Shown: positions 24,642 through 33,180 of the stretch, piece after piece
Position numbering within the stretch: the stretch's first letter is position 1
How the letters are laid out: every line of letters starts with the position of its first letter
Assembly: GCF_019049325.1 (NCBI RefSeq)
Contig: NZ_JAGMUO010000097.1
Coordinates: forward strand, 951,882-1,015,881
DNA: 64,000 bases
Direction of reading: 5' to 3'
Source: Streptomyces sp. AC512_CC834
GTDB taxonomy: Bacteria; Actinomycetota; Actinomycetes; Streptomycetales; Streptomycetaceae
Translations under genes and position numbers: made by a program
The notes under the pieces: model-generated
What the model saw: the letters and a program-made list of their open reading frames with translations, nothing else
The model's database searches: none
What the model was told of the DNA's origin: nothing

Positions 24642-25154
24642 ATGACGACCGAACGCCGCGAACCCGCCGTCGACGCCGACGAACGCACCATGCTGGAGGG
24701 CTGGGTGGACTATCACCGCCAGACCCTCGCGTGGAAGTGCGAAGGACTCGCCGACGAGCAGCTCAGGACGGCCGCCGTGGCACCGTCCACGTTGTCCCTG
24801 ATGGGGCTGGTGCGGCACATGGCGGAGGTGGAACGGAGCTGGTACCGGCGGGTGCTGGCGGACGAGGACGCGGGCCCCATGCACTACTCCGACGAGGACC
24901 CGGACGGAGATTTCCGGGTGAGCGGGTCGGACACCTGGCAGGAGGTCCACGCCGCCTGGCAGGCCGAGATCGAGGCGGCCCGGCGCAACGCGGCGGGTGT
25001 GCCCCTGGGAGAACCGACCCGGGGGAAGCACCTGCGCACCGGTGAGCGCTTCACCCTGCGCTGGATCCACACCCACATGATCGAGGAGTACGCGCGTCAC
25101 AACGGGCACGCGGACCTGATCCGCGAGCGCCTGGACGGAGCCACGGGCGACTGA
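24642..25154 (+). CDS. DinB-like (DUF664) four-helix protein
   Basis: 170 residues that match the DinB/YfiT superfamily, actinobacterial DUF664 subfamily: EGWVDYHRQTLAWKCEGLADEQL, MGLVRHMAEVERSWYRRVL and IHTHMIEEYARHNGHADLIRE. The three metal-binding histidines expected in the fold are in LVRHMAEVE, and HTHMIEEYARHNGH. It may be a thiol-dependent transferase (mycothiol S-transferase-like), but individual functions are mostly unknown. Start ATG 24642. Confidence 0.85.
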   Translation: MTTERREPAVDADERTMLEGWVDYHRQTLAWKCEGLADEQLRTAAVAPSTLSLMGLVRHMAEVERSWYRRVLADEDAGPMHYSDEDPDGDFRVSGSDTWQEVHAAWQAEIEAARRNAAGVPLGEPTRGKHLRTGERFTLRWIHTHMIEEYARHNGHADLIRERLDGATGD

Positions 25155-25266
25155 CGTCACCTCCGGTGGTCCACGGCCCTCCGTACGGGGCCGGAGATCA
25201 CCCGTGCGGGGCAACCTCCGCTTGTCCGGCGCCGGGGAAGGCGCCCGACCCAGCAGAGTGGCGCGG

Positions 25267-25773
25267 GTGCATCGAACGACGACCACCGCAACGCTTCTGG
25301 TGACCGTGGCAGTCTCGGCCCTGACCGGGTGTACGACGGTCAGGGGCCCGGCCGTGGCCGACCCCTCGGCGGCCGGCGCCCGCTCGTCCGCGCCGCACCC
25401 CGACGGCCCGGCCGAGCCCCGGGTCGTACAGGCCCCGGCCCGCGAGGCGCTGGAGATGATCGGCCCCTCCCCGGACCCGGACCGCGCCACCGGCGAACCG
25501 CGCCGCACGAACCCCCCGGCGACCGCACCCGCCCCGCACGATCCGCCGGCCGCCCGTGCCCGCCCCGAAGAGCGGACCTCCCGCCCCGCGGCACCGGAGC
25601 ACACGCGTGGGCCCGCGACATCGCGGCCCGAGGTGCCGGACCTGCCGCGCTCGCCCGGCAAGAACGGCAAGACCGGCAAGAACGCCGACGTGTGCTCCCT
25701 CGGCAAGGAGTACGGCGGTTGGCGGCCGGGCAGTCCCGAGGCCCGCATCTGCGAGCAGGCGTACGGACGCTGA
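25267..25773 (+). CDS. Small secreted lipoprotein, unknown function
   Basis: About 168 residues from a GTG at 25267. The N-terminus TTTTATLLVTVAVSALTGC is a lipoprotein signal peptide with lipobox LTGC at about residue 20, so the mature protein would be lipid-anchored outside the membrane. A long Pro/Arg/Ala linker follows, and a small C-terminal motif contains CSLGKEYGGWRPGSPEARICEQAYG with two cysteines. GTG at 25258 or ATG at 25204 are alternative starts; the chosen one gives a normal signal-peptide length. Confidence 0.65.
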   Translation: MHRTTTTATLLVTVAVSALTGCTTVRGPAVADPSAAGARSSAPHPDGPAEPRVVQAPAREALEMIGPSPDPDRATGEPRRTNPPATAPAPHDPPAARARPEERTSRPAAPEHTRGPATSRPEVPDLPRSPGKNGKTGKNADVCSLGKEYGGWRPGSPEARICEQAYGR

Positions 25774-25798
25774 GCCCTCGCCCCCGGAGGGACCGGTG

Positions 25799-26350
25799 TT
25801 ACGGCCGCTGCCGCGGTGGCCGGCCCCACCCCTCGGGCCCGTCGGGTCCGTCGGGTCCGTCCGTGCCGCGACCGGCGTCGTCCATGCGCCGCTCCAGCCG
25901 GTCGATCGACGCCCGTACGCCCTCTGCGTAGCGGCCGGGGGCGAGGGACTCGGCCGCGGTGCGGGCGCGCCGCAGGTGTACGCGGGCGGCCTCGCGGTGG
26001 CCGAGCCGGTCGTAGTCCGCGGCCAGGTTCAGGTGGAGCGAGGGGCAGAGGGCGCGGGCGGCGGGTGTGCTCCGGTGCCGCTCGGCGAGCCGGTCCTGCG
26101 TCAGTTCCTCGGCGGCCGACAACGCCCGCAGGTCCCAGGCCAGTTCGTCCTGTGGATCGTCCTGGGTGTCGGCCAGGTAGTGGGCGAGCGTGCAGCGGTG
26201 CAGGGGGTCGCCGTGCTCGCCGATCTCCGCCCACAGGCCCAGGAAGCGGTGCCGGGCCTCCTCGCGGTCGCCCGCGTGATGCAGCATGACGACCTGGCCG
26301 ATCCGCGTCAGCACGGCATCCGGCGCCGCCTGCTCCTGTCCCTGCGCCAC
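25799..26350 (-). CDS. Helical-repeat (TPR-like) protein
   Basis: 183 residues from a GTG at 26348-26350 preceded by GGAGG. Repeated helical pairs are visible: TRIGQVVMLHHAGDREEARHRFLGLW, CTLAHYLADTQDDPQDELAWDLRAL and HLNLAADYDRLGHREAARVHLRRA, which have TPR-like spacing. The C-terminus ends in short DGP repeats. Such stand-alone proteins occur widely in Streptomyces without known function. An upstream ATG at 26408-26410 would add 20 residues but overlaps promoter-like sequence. Confidence 0.7.
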   Translation of the reverse strand: MAQGQEQAAPDAVLTRIGQVVMLHHAGDREEARHRFLGLWAEIGEHGDPLHRCTLAHYLADTQDDPQDELAWDLRALSAAEELTQDRLAERHRSTPAARALCPSLHLNLAADYDRLGHREAARVHLRRARTAAESLAPGRYAEGVRASIDRLERRMDDAGRGTDGPDGPDGPEGWGRPPRQRP

Positions 26351-26478
26351 CGCGTCCTCCGTCGTGCCCTCGTCGGCTGTCCCGACGACGCTAACCGCAG
26401 GTCCCCGCATTCCCGGTCAGGCGGCACCGGGAAGCGCCCGGGCCGGTCGGTGGCGGACCGGCCCCGGCGGCCTCGGGG

Positions 26479-27162
26479 TCAGCCCAGGTTCGGGATGGTC
26501 CAGTCGATCGGCTCGTGGCCCTGCTTCGCGACCGCCTCGTTGATCTGCGTGAACGGTCGGGAGCCGAAGAACTTCTTCGCCGACAGCGGCGAGGGGTGCG
26601 CGCCCTTGACCACCACGTGCCGCGTCTCGTCGATCAGCGGCAGCTTCTTCTGCGCGTAGTTCCCCCACAGCACGAACACCGCCGGGTCGGTCCGGCCGGC
26701 CACCGCGCGGATCACCGCGTCGGTGAACAGCTCCCAGCCGCGGGCCTTGTGCGAGTTCGCCTCGCCGGCCCGGACCGTGAGCACCGCGTTGAGCAGCAGG
26801 ACACCCTGCTTCGCCCACGGCATCAGAAAGCCGTTGTCCGGGACGGGGGTGTCCAGCTCCGCGTGCATCTCCTTGTAGATGTTGCGCAAGGACGGCGGGA
26901 CCTTCACGCCCGGCCGGACCGAGAAGCACAGCCCGTGCCCCTGGCCCTCGCCGTGGTACGGGTCCTGCCCGAGGACCAGTACCTTCACCCGGTCGTAGGG
27001 CGTGGCCTCCAGGGCGGCGAAGACCTCCTCGCGCGGCGGGTAGACGGGGCCGTTCGCCCGCTCCTCCTCGACGAACTCCATCAGCTCCTTGAAGTAGGGC
27101 TGCTGAAGCTCGCCGCCCAGCACCTCGCGCCAGGACTCGGGCAGCATGGCGATGTCGGTCAC
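26479..27162 (-). CDS. ung: Uracil-DNA glycosylase, family 1
   Basis: 227 residues with the Ung hallmarks: the water-activating GQDPYHGEGQGHGLCFSV at residues 65-82 (Asp67, His70), the NAVLTVRAGEANSH uracil-recognition segment near 130-143 and the minor-groove loop GAHPSPLSAKKFFGSRPF near 190. It removes uracil from DNA at the first step of base-excision repair. Start GTG with GGAAG upstream. Streptomyces often have two Ung proteins; this one is complete. Confidence 0.95.
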   Translation of the reverse strand: MTDIAMLPESWREVLGGELQQPYFKELMEFVEEERANGPVYPPREEVFAALEATPYDRVKVLVLGQDPYHGEGQGHGLCFSVRPGVKVPPSLRNIYKEMHAELDTPVPDNGFLMPWAKQGVLLLNAVLTVRAGEANSHKARGWELFTDAVIRAVAGRTDPAVFVLWGNYAQKKLPLIDETRHVVVKGAHPSPLSAKKFFGSRPFTQINEAVAKQGHEPIDWTIPNLG

Positions 27163-27255
27163 GTCAACTTCCTTACGCTGTGCGGTCGCTTCCAGTCCCG
27201 AAGAACCTACCGGCGTCCACTGACAACGCGAGCGCCGACCGGCGCCTGTCGGCGT

Positions 27256-28848
27256 CTACCAGCTCGTCTTCCGCTGGAGCTGCCACATCATCATGATCGT
27301 CGACGGGTCAAGGGCCTGCTCCGCGCCCGAGATGTCCGTGCTGGCGGCCACGTACTGCTTGCCCTGCCACAGCGGCAGCAGCCGTGCGTCGTTCACCATG
27401 ATCTCCTGCGCCCGCTCGAACTCCCTCTCCACGTTGGCGCGGTCGCTCTCCCGGCGTGAGCGCGGCAGCAGTTCACCGGTGATCTCCGGTGCGAGGTAGG
27501 GCGTGCCGAGGGCGTTCTGCTCGCCGACGAAGGGGGCGATGAAGTTCTCCGCGTCCGGGAAGTCCGGGGACCAGCCGCGTCCGAACACCGGGTACTCGCC
27601 CTTCTGGTAGCCCTCGACGTACGTCTTCCAGGGACGGCTCTTGAGAGTGACCTCGAAGAGACCCGAGCCGTCGAGCTGTCGCTTGATCTCCTTGAACTCC
27701 CGCCCCGTCTCCGAGCCGTAGCGGTCGCTGGTGTACCAGAGGGTGAGCGGGACGGGCTCCGTGATGCCGGCGTCCTCGAGCATCTCGCGGGCCTTGGGGA
27801 CGCTGGGGTCGCCGTAGTCGTCGAAGAAGCCCGTGGTGTGACCGGTGAGGCCCTTGGGGACCATCGAGTACAGCGGATCGACGGTGTCCCGGTAGATCTT
27901 GTGCGCGATCGCCGCCCGGTCGATCACCTGGGCGACGGCCTGGCGCACCTCCTTGCGGCCCGCCCACGGGTCCTCGGGGTTGAAGACGAGATAGCTGATC
28001 TCCGTACCGCTGCCCTCGACCAGTTGCAGGCCCTCGTCCTTGCCGTCCTTGCCCTGGAGCGTGATCACGTCGTCGGCGGCGAGGCCGCGGTAGGTCACCT
28101 GGATGTCGTCGTCGCGCAGCGCCTCGACCATCCCGGCGGAGTCCTTGAAGTAGCGGATGGTCACCGCCTCGTTGTGGCGTTCGGCGAAGCCCTTGTAGCG
28201 GTCGTTGCGCACGAGTTCGGCCCGTTCGCCGTCCTCGTAGGACTCGAGCGTGTACGGGCCGGAGCCGACGACGTCACCGCCCTCGCGCAGGGCGTCCGCC
28301 GGGTAGTCGCCGGGGTCGACGATCGACATGGCGGGCGTGGCGAGCACGAACGGGAAGGTGGCGTCGGGCTTGTTGAGGTGGAAGACCACCTCGCGCTCGC
28401 TCGGCGCCTGGACCCGTTCGAGGCTGCCGAGCAGACCGGCCGGGCCGCCGTTGACGTTGATGTCCTTGATCCGGTCGATCGAGTACTTGACGGCCCGGGC
28501 GTCGAGGGGGTCCCCGTCGGAGAAGGTCAGGCCCTCGCGCAGCTCGCAGCGGTACACCTGGTTGGTGGAGTCGGTGAACGAGCACCGCTCCGCGGCGTCG
28601 GGCTCGGGCGCCGTGGCACCGCTGGGGTAGCTCAGCAGCGTCTGGTAGATGTTCCGGAACAGCTCCCAGGAGCCGTCCCAGGAGGCGGCCGGATCCAGGG
28701 TGCTGGGGGCGCTGGTCGTGCCCACGACGATCGGTCCCTCGTCCTGCGAACTGTCGGACGACAGGATGCCGCATCCGGTGACCAGCGACGATATGGACAC
28801 GATGGCCGCCACCCGACGCAGGCCTCGGTTCCGGTTGAACACGCGCAC
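27256..28848 (-). CDS. ABC-transporter solute-binding lipoprotein, family 5 (peptide type)
   Basis: 530 residues. The signal peptide ends with lipobox VTGC (Cys about residue 26), after which the mature protein has the family-5 features: VGTTSAPSTLDPAASWDG, CELREGLTFSDGDPLDARAVKYSIDRI and NPEDPWAGRKEVRQAVAQVIDRAAIAHKIY. Such proteins capture oligopeptides, dipeptides, nickel or opines for an ABC importer. No permease or ATPase gene is adjacent, so it must work with a transporter encoded elsewhere or act as a sensor. Start GTG with GAGGAG upstream. Confidence 0.9.
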   Translation of the reverse strand: MRVFNRNRGLRRVAAIVSISSLVTGCGILSSDSSQDEGPIVVGTTSAPSTLDPAASWDGSWELFRNIYQTLLSYPSGATAPEPDAAERCSFTDSTNQVYRCELREGLTFSDGDPLDARAVKYSIDRIKDINVNGGPAGLLGSLERVQAPSEREVVFHLNKPDATFPFVLATPAMSIVDPGDYPADALREGGDVVGSGPYTLESYEDGERAELVRNDRYKGFAERHNEAVTIRYFKDSAGMVEALRDDDIQVTYRGLAADDVITLQGKDGKDEGLQLVEGSGTEISYLVFNPEDPWAGRKEVRQAVAQVIDRAAIAHKIYRDTVDPLYSMVPKGLTGHTTGFFDDYGDPSVPKAREMLEDAGITEPVPLTLWYTSDRYGSETGREFKEIKRQLDGSGLFEVTLKSRPWKTYVEGYQKGEYPVFGRGWSPDFPDAENFIAPFVGEQNALGTPYLAPEITGELLPRSRRESDRANVEREFERAQEIMVNDARLLPLWQGKQYVAASTDISGAEQALDPSTIMMMWQLQRKTSW

Positions 28849-28980
28849 GCTCCTCGATCCGCCGTGCCAAGGGTCGGCAGACCATACCGCAGCGCCACGC
28901 CACCTGAACCCCCTTCTGAACAGGGGTTTTGATCATTTGGCGATGACTACGTTGTCATCTTCGGCGTCGTCTCGAAACGC

Positions 28981-29018
28981 GGACACGGGCGCCGTTTGCG
29001 TCAACGGCGCCCGTGTCC
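28981..29018 (-). terminator. Strong terminator of the fabG-SDR operon
   Basis: A perfect 16-bp stem GGACACGGGCGCCGTT / AACGGCGCCCGTGTCC with a 6-nt loop, 34 bp past the stop of the SDR gene. It would also stop rightward transcription. It separates the operon from the ABC-binding-protein gene on the same strand. Confidence 0.85.
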
Positions 29019-29051
29019 GGGGTCGATCTTGAGAGTCGGCTGTGGGCGAGA

Positions 29052-29813
29052 TCAGGCCACGCCGGCGTTGAGGAAGATGCCTCCGTCGACGACGAGCGTC
29101 TGACCGGTGACCCAGTCGGACTGCGCCGAGGTGAGGAACGCGGCGGCGCCGCCGATGTCGGAGGGCACGCCGAGCCGGCCCAGCGGGTAGCCCGAGGCGG
29201 CCTCCTCCTCGCGGCCCTCGTACAGGGCGGCGGCGAACTTGGTCTTCACGACCGCCGGGGCGATCGCGTTGACCCGCACCTTGGGCGCGAACTCGTGCGC
29301 CAGTTGCGCGGTGAGGTTGATCAGCGCGGCCTTGCTGACGCCGTACGCGGCGAGGAAGGGCGAGGGGGAAAGCCCCGCGACGGAGGCGATGTTGACGATC
29401 GCGCCGCCGTTGTCCTTCTGCCAGGCGTGCCAGGTGCGCTGGGCGAAGCCGAGCGCCGAGATCACGTTGGTCTCGAAGACCTTGCGCGCGACGTTCAGGT
29501 CGAGGTCGGCGATCGGCCCGAACACCGGGTTGGTACCGGCGTTGTTGACGAGGAAGTCGACGCGGCCGAAGGCCTCCATCACGCGCTCGACGGCCACGGC
29601 CTGGTGGGCCTCGTCGTGCGCCTTGCCCGCGACGCCGAAGACCCGGTCGGAGCCGAGTCTGTCGACGGCCTCCTTCAGGGCGTCCTCGTTGCGGCCGGTG
29701 ATGCAGACGCGGTCGCCGCGTGCGACGAGCGCCTCGGCGACGCCGTAGCCGATGCCGCGGCTGGCGCCCGTGACGAGCGCGACCTTGCCGGAGAGTCCGG
29801 GCAGTTCAGTCAT
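29052..29813 (-). CDS. Short-chain dehydrogenase/reductase, FabG-like
   Basis: 253 residues. The TGASRGIG motif lies at 16-23, NNAGTNPVFGPI at about 90, the catalytic Ser in VNIASVAGLSPSP, and YGVSKAALI with the Tyr and Lys near 155-159. VKTKFAAALYEGREEEA and DWVTGQTLVVDGGIFLNAGV close the fold. It is the second gene of a two-gene operon behind a FabG homologue (37-bp gap), which suggests they share a pathway in lipid or acyl-CoA metabolism. Start ATG 29811-29813. Confidence 0.88.
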   Translation of the reverse strand: MTELPGLSGKVALVTGASRGIGYGVAEALVARGDRVCITGRNEDALKEAVDRLGSDRVFGVAGKAHDEAHQAVAVERVMEAFGRVDFLVNNAGTNPVFGPIADLDLNVARKVFETNVISALGFAQRTWHAWQKDNGGAIVNIASVAGLSPSPFLAAYGVSKAALINLTAQLAHEFAPKVRVNAIAPAVVKTKFAAALYEGREEEAASGYPLGRLGVPSDIGGAAAFLTSAQSDWVTGQTLVVDGGIFLNAGVA

Positions 29814-29850
29814 GTCAGTGTTCCCCAACCGTTCCTGGTCTCCGTGTTCC

Positions 29851-30612
29851 CTAGTCGAGCGGTCCGCCGGCCACGTACAGCACCTGGCCGGAGACGAAGC
29901 CGGCCGCCTCGCCGGTGAAGAAGGCGATGGCGTTGGCGATGTCGTCGGGCTCGCCGACGCGCGCGACCGGGATCTGGGTGGCGGCGGCGGCCTTGAAGTC
30001 GTCGAAGCCCATGCCGACGCGGTCGGCGGTGGCCTTGGTCATCTCGGTGGCGATGAAACCGGGGGCGACGGAGTTGGCGGTGACGCCGAACTTGCCCAGT
30101 TCCTTGGCCAGGGTCTTGGTGAAGCCCTGGAGACCGGCCTTGGCGGCGGAGTAGTTGACCTGTCCGCGGTTGCCGAGCGCGGAGGAGGAGGACAGGTTGA
30201 CGATACGGCCGAAGCCGGCGTCCACCATGTGCTTCTGACAGGCCTTCGACATCAGGAAGGCCCCGCGCAGGTGCACGTTCATGACGGTGTCCCAGTCGGA
30301 CGCGCTCATCTTGAACAGCAGGTTGTCGCGCAGCACGCCCGCGTTGTTGACGAGGATCGTCGGGGCGCCCAGCTCCTCGGCGATCTGCGCGACGGCCGCC
30401 TCGACCCGTGCCTCGTCGGAGACGTCGCAGCCGACCGCGATCGCCTTGCCGCCGGCCGCGGTGATCTTCTCGACGGTGTCCTTGCAGGCGGCCTCGTCGA
30501 GGTCGATGACGGCGACGGCGCGGCCTTCGGCGGCCAGTCGTACGGCGGTGGCGGCACCGATGCCGCGCGCGGCTCCGGTGACTACGGCGACCCGCTGCTC
30601 AGTGGTGGACAT
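29851..30612 (-). CDS. fabG: 3-oxoacyl-ACP (acyl-CoA) reductase, FabG family
   Basis: 253 residues with TGAARGIGAATA at 12-23, NNAGVLRDN at about 88-96, Ser in VNLSSSSALGNRGQVNYSAAKAGLQGF (Tyr-x-x-x-Lys near 155) and the FabG-typical PGFIATEMT. VIDLDEAACK after strand 2 has an Asp that favours NADH over NADPH, as in degradative acyl-CoA reductases, so it may not be the housekeeping fatty-acid synthase enzyme. A TetR-type dyad (30668-30681) upstream fits control by a fatty-acid-degradation regulator. Confidence 0.88.
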   Translation of the reverse strand: MSTTEQRVAVVTGAARGIGAATAVRLAAEGRAVAVIDLDEAACKDTVEKITAAGGKAIAVGCDVSDEARVEAAVAQIAEELGAPTILVNNAGVLRDNLLFKMSASDWDTVMNVHLRGAFLMSKACQKHMVDAGFGRIVNLSSSSALGNRGQVNYSAAKAGLQGFTKTLAKELGKFGVTANSVAPGFIATEMTKATADRVGMGFDDFKAAAATQIPVARVGEPDDIANAIAFFTGEAAGFVSGQVLYVAGGPLD

Positions 30613-30667
30613 TCGCTGCTTCTCCTCGTCCTGGGGATGCGGCCCGTGCGGTGCGTGCGCCCTCGGG

Positions 30668-30681
30668 TGAGCGACCGCTTA
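30668..30681. promoter_or_regulatory. TetR-type dyad TGAGCGACCGCTTA upstream of fabG
   Basis: Arms TGAGCG and CGCTTA around a 2-bp centre, one mismatch, 56 bp before the fabG start. The TAAGCGgtCGCTCA form resembles operators of TetR-family regulators of acyl-CoA metabolism in actinobacteria. TACTAA next to it could be the -10 box of the leftward operon. Confidence 0.45.
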
Positions 30682-30876
30682 GTACCTTCCGCAGACGTGA
30701 CGCTAGAAGCCCTGGCACCCGGTGTCAACGGGACACCGGGCCGGTGTGATCCATTACCTGGCCTTCTCCGCGCGACACCGCCCCGCTCGCCCGATCGGCC
30801 CACCGCTGCGGGCCACCGGGCTCTCGGGCCCCTAGCGTCGAAGCGCGAGCCACTCGTGGCCGGAAAGGAGGCGTCC

Positions 30877-31734
30877 ATGCGCCGTCACACCGGTGCAGCA
30901 GGCATAGCCGTCGCGATCGCCGCGATCGTGCCGCTGGCCGACACCGCACACGCCGAGGGCCCGGAGCCCCGGAGCACCATCCACCAGGAGGCGGCCCAGT
31001 CCGCCTTCGCCACCGACCCGGGCACCCCGGAGCCCCTGTCCCCGGACGCCTTGTACCAGGACTCCCCCGACGAGGGGCTGCTCGAACCGGGCGGAGCGGG
31101 TCAGGGAGCGTACGAGGAGGATGCGCTCGGCCAGGGGGAATTCAACCCGGACATGTATGACCAGGGCGGATCCGGCCAAGGGGGATTCGAGCAGGACGAA
31201 TCCGGCCAGGGTGGATTCGAGCAAGGCGGATCCGAGCAAGGCGGATCCGAGCAGGGCGGACTCGACGACGGCCGACTCGACGAAGCGCGCCCCGACGGGG
31301 ACGGCCTCGGCCAGACCCGGCCGGACGGGGGACGGCCCGAGCAGGGCGGGCTCGACGCGGGCCGGCCCGGCCAGGGCGTGCTCGACGCGGGCCGGCCCGG
31401 CCAGGGCGTGCTCGACGAGAGGCGGGAGCCGTACGTGGGTGCTGTGGGTGGTGTGGGTGCTGTCGCCGCGGCACCGCAGCACTGGGCCTCCGACCCGACG
31501 ATCTCCGCGACCTCCAAGCCGCGTCCCGCCCCCACCACACCGGCCCCGGCGGCCACCACGCCCGCCCCGACCGCCTCCCCGACCGTCATGCCGACGCTCG
31601 GCACCCAGGGCGGCGTCGGCGGCGCCTCGGCCACCGGCCCGAGCGGCGAGGACATCGCGATCGGGCTGGGCGGCGTGGCGAGCGCCGCGCTGGCCGCAGG
31701 CTATGCGCTGCTGAGGCGGCGCAGGAACGGCTGA
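30877..31734 (+). CDS. Repeat-rich secreted surface protein with C-terminal anchor
   Basis: 285 residues. GGAAAGGAGG precedes the ATG. A signal peptide covers residues 1-27 (ending DTAHAEG). Residues ~70-185 are acidic short repeats: first GQGGFEQ/GGSEQ units, then DAGRPGQGVL units, encoded by tandem 15-18-bp and 36-bp DNA repeats. After a Pro/Thr/Ala stretch (PAPTTPAPAATTPAP) comes a membrane helix (~255-278) and RRRRNG at the very end. This is the layout of a wall- or membrane-anchored surface protein, but there is no LPxTG-type sortase motif. Function unknown; repeat number may vary between strains. Confidence 0.75.
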   Translation: MRRHTGAAGIAVAIAAIVPLADTAHAEGPEPRSTIHQEAAQSAFATDPGTPEPLSPDALYQDSPDEGLLEPGGAGQGAYEEDALGQGEFNPDMYDQGGSGQGGFEQDESGQGGFEQGGSEQGGSEQGGLDDGRLDEARPDGDGLGQTRPDGGRPEQGGLDAGRPGQGVLDAGRPGQGVLDERREPYVGAVGGVGAVAAAPQHWASDPTISATSKPRPAPTTPAPAATTPAPTASPTVMPTLGTQGGVGGASATGPSGEDIAIGLGGVASAALAAGYALLRRRRNG

Positions 31735-31780
31735 CGCCCGGCCGAGGCGAACGCCGGAGAAGGACCGCGCCCACCACCGT

Positions 31781-31841
31781 GGCCGACCGGCCGACCGGCC
31801 GACTGCCCGACCGGACCGGCCGACCGGCCGACCGGACCGGC
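31781..31841. repeat. GACCGGCC octamer repeats
   Basis: Seven imperfect copies of GACCGGCC/GACCGGAC in tandem, lying between the stop of the surface protein gene and the stop of the convergent DUF3037 gene. Confidence 0.7.
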
Positions 31842-31850
31842 ACCACCCGG

Positions 31851-32234
31851 CTACCGCACCAGTAGCTCGAGGAGCCGTTCCGTCTCGGCCGCCGGGTCGG
31901 CCGTGAGGCCGGTGTGGACGGGGCCCGGCCGGACGATGGTCGAGCGGGGTGCGATCAGCCAGCGGAAGCGGCGGCCGGGATCGTCCCCGGCCGCCTGGCC
32001 CGCCGCGTCCCCGCCGGCGCACACGCCCTCCACCGCACGCAGCGCCGCGCGCACGCCGGGCAGGTCCACCCGCGGGTCCAGGGCCAGCAGCCTGCCCTCG
32101 TCGAGGTGGGTGCGGGCACCGACGTAGGACTTGGCCCGGCAGTAGACGAGCACGCCGGCGTTGACACACTCCCCGCGCTCGACGCGCGGCACGACGCGCA
32201 CCAGCGCGTACTCGAAGACATGGCGGTCGGTCAC
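31851..32234 (-). CDS. DUF3037 protein
   Basis: 127 residues, matching the DUF3037 family: FEYALVRVVPRVERGECVNAGVLVYCRAKSYVGAR, then GVRAALRAVEGVCAGGD and FRWLIAPRSTIVRPGPVHTGL. The start GTG (32232-32234) overlaps the TGA of the upstream gene and is preceded by GGGGGAG, so translation is coupled to it. The family is commonly found beside HipA-like proteins, as here. No activity has been shown for it that I know of. Confidence 0.85.
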   Translation of the reverse strand: MTDRHVFEYALVRVVPRVERGECVNAGVLVYCRAKSYVGARTHLDEGRLLALDPRVDLPGVRAALRAVEGVCAGGDAAGQAAGDDPGRRFRWLIAPRSTIVRPGPVHTGLTADPAAETERLLELLVR

Positions 32235-32986
32235 CGCTCCCCCTTGACGCGTTCGTGGATCGTGGCGGCCCGCGCGAGCAGGGGCCGGGCGTAGGCCCTG
32301 CGGAGGTCGTCGGGCGTGGCGAAGCCGGGCTCGTCGAGCAGCCACACGTCCGGGATCTCGGCGGTGACCTCGGCGAGGAGTTCCCCGGTGACCAGCGGCG
32401 CCAGCGCGGCGGCGGCCGAGCGGACGTCCGGCGCGAAGCGCGCGAGGGCGTGGTCGGCGGCGTCGTATGGGCGGGCGGCAGAGGCCTCGGCGGCGGGCCA
32501 GTTGTGGTGCCAGATCATGGTCGCGCCGTGGTCGATGAGCCACGTCTCGCCGTGCAGGCGCAGCAGGTTGGGGTTGCGCCAGGACCGGTCGACGTTGTTG
32601 ACCAGCGCGTCGAACCAGACGATCCGTCCTGCCTCCTCGGCGCTCACCTCGAAGGCGAGCGGGTCGAAACCTAGCGCGCCGGAGAGGAAGTCCATGCCGA
32701 GGTTGGTGCCGCCGCTCGACTTGAGCAGCTCCTGTACCTGCTGGTCGGGTTCGCCGAGGCCGAGCACCGGATCGACGTCGACCGTCACGAGGCGCGGCAC
32801 CCTGAAGCCCAGCCGGCGGGCGAGTTCGCCGCAGACCACCTCGGCGACGAGCGTCTTGCGGCCCTGTCCTGCACCGGTAAATTTCAGGACGTACGTCCCG
32901 AAGTCGTCGGCCTCGACGAGTCCCGGCAGCGAGCCGCCCTCACGCAACGGCGTGATGTAGCGGGTCGCGATGACTTCCTTGAGCAT
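32231..32986 (-). CDS. HipA-like kinase-fold protein
   Basis: 251 residues similar to the HipA-like domain family. The N-terminal half has TYVLKFTGAGQGRKTLVAEVVCGELARRLG, a beta-strand lysine (about residue 35) followed by a glycine loop and the Glu-containing helix of kinases. FDALVNNVDRSWRNPNLLRL near 133-152 carries the catalytic-loop Asp/Asn, and GETWLIDHGATMIWHHNW has the DxG-type metal motif as DHG. It could phosphorylate a protein or small molecule. It overlaps the DUF3037 gene by 4 bp, a coupled pair. Full HipA toxins are longer (~440 aa) and have a HipB antitoxin, which is absent. Confidence 0.8.
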   Translation of the reverse strand: MLKEVIATRYITPLREGGSLPGLVEADDFGTYVLKFTGAGQGRKTLVAEVVCGELARRLGFRVPRLVTVDVDPVLGLGEPDQQVQELLKSSGGTNLGMDFLSGALGFDPLAFEVSAEEAGRIVWFDALVNNVDRSWRNPNLLRLHGETWLIDHGATMIWHHNWPAAEASAARPYDAADHALARFAPDVRSAAAALAPLVTGELLAEVTAEIPDVWLLDEPGFATPDDLRRAYARPLLARAATIHERVKGER

Positions 32987-33180
32987 CGCCCCAGGTTATC
33001 CGGCGTGGTGAGGGAGTGCGGGTGGTGCGCGGTGTCCGGCCGACAGCGAATCGACAGTCGTGTTTTACGCCCGCCCGACCGCCGACCCGACAGCATCTCG
33101 GCACGGTCTGAACAGCAGGTGCCAAGGGTCCGTACCTCTCGGCAGATCATCACGCATCCACCCCGGAAGGGAACCCCAGC

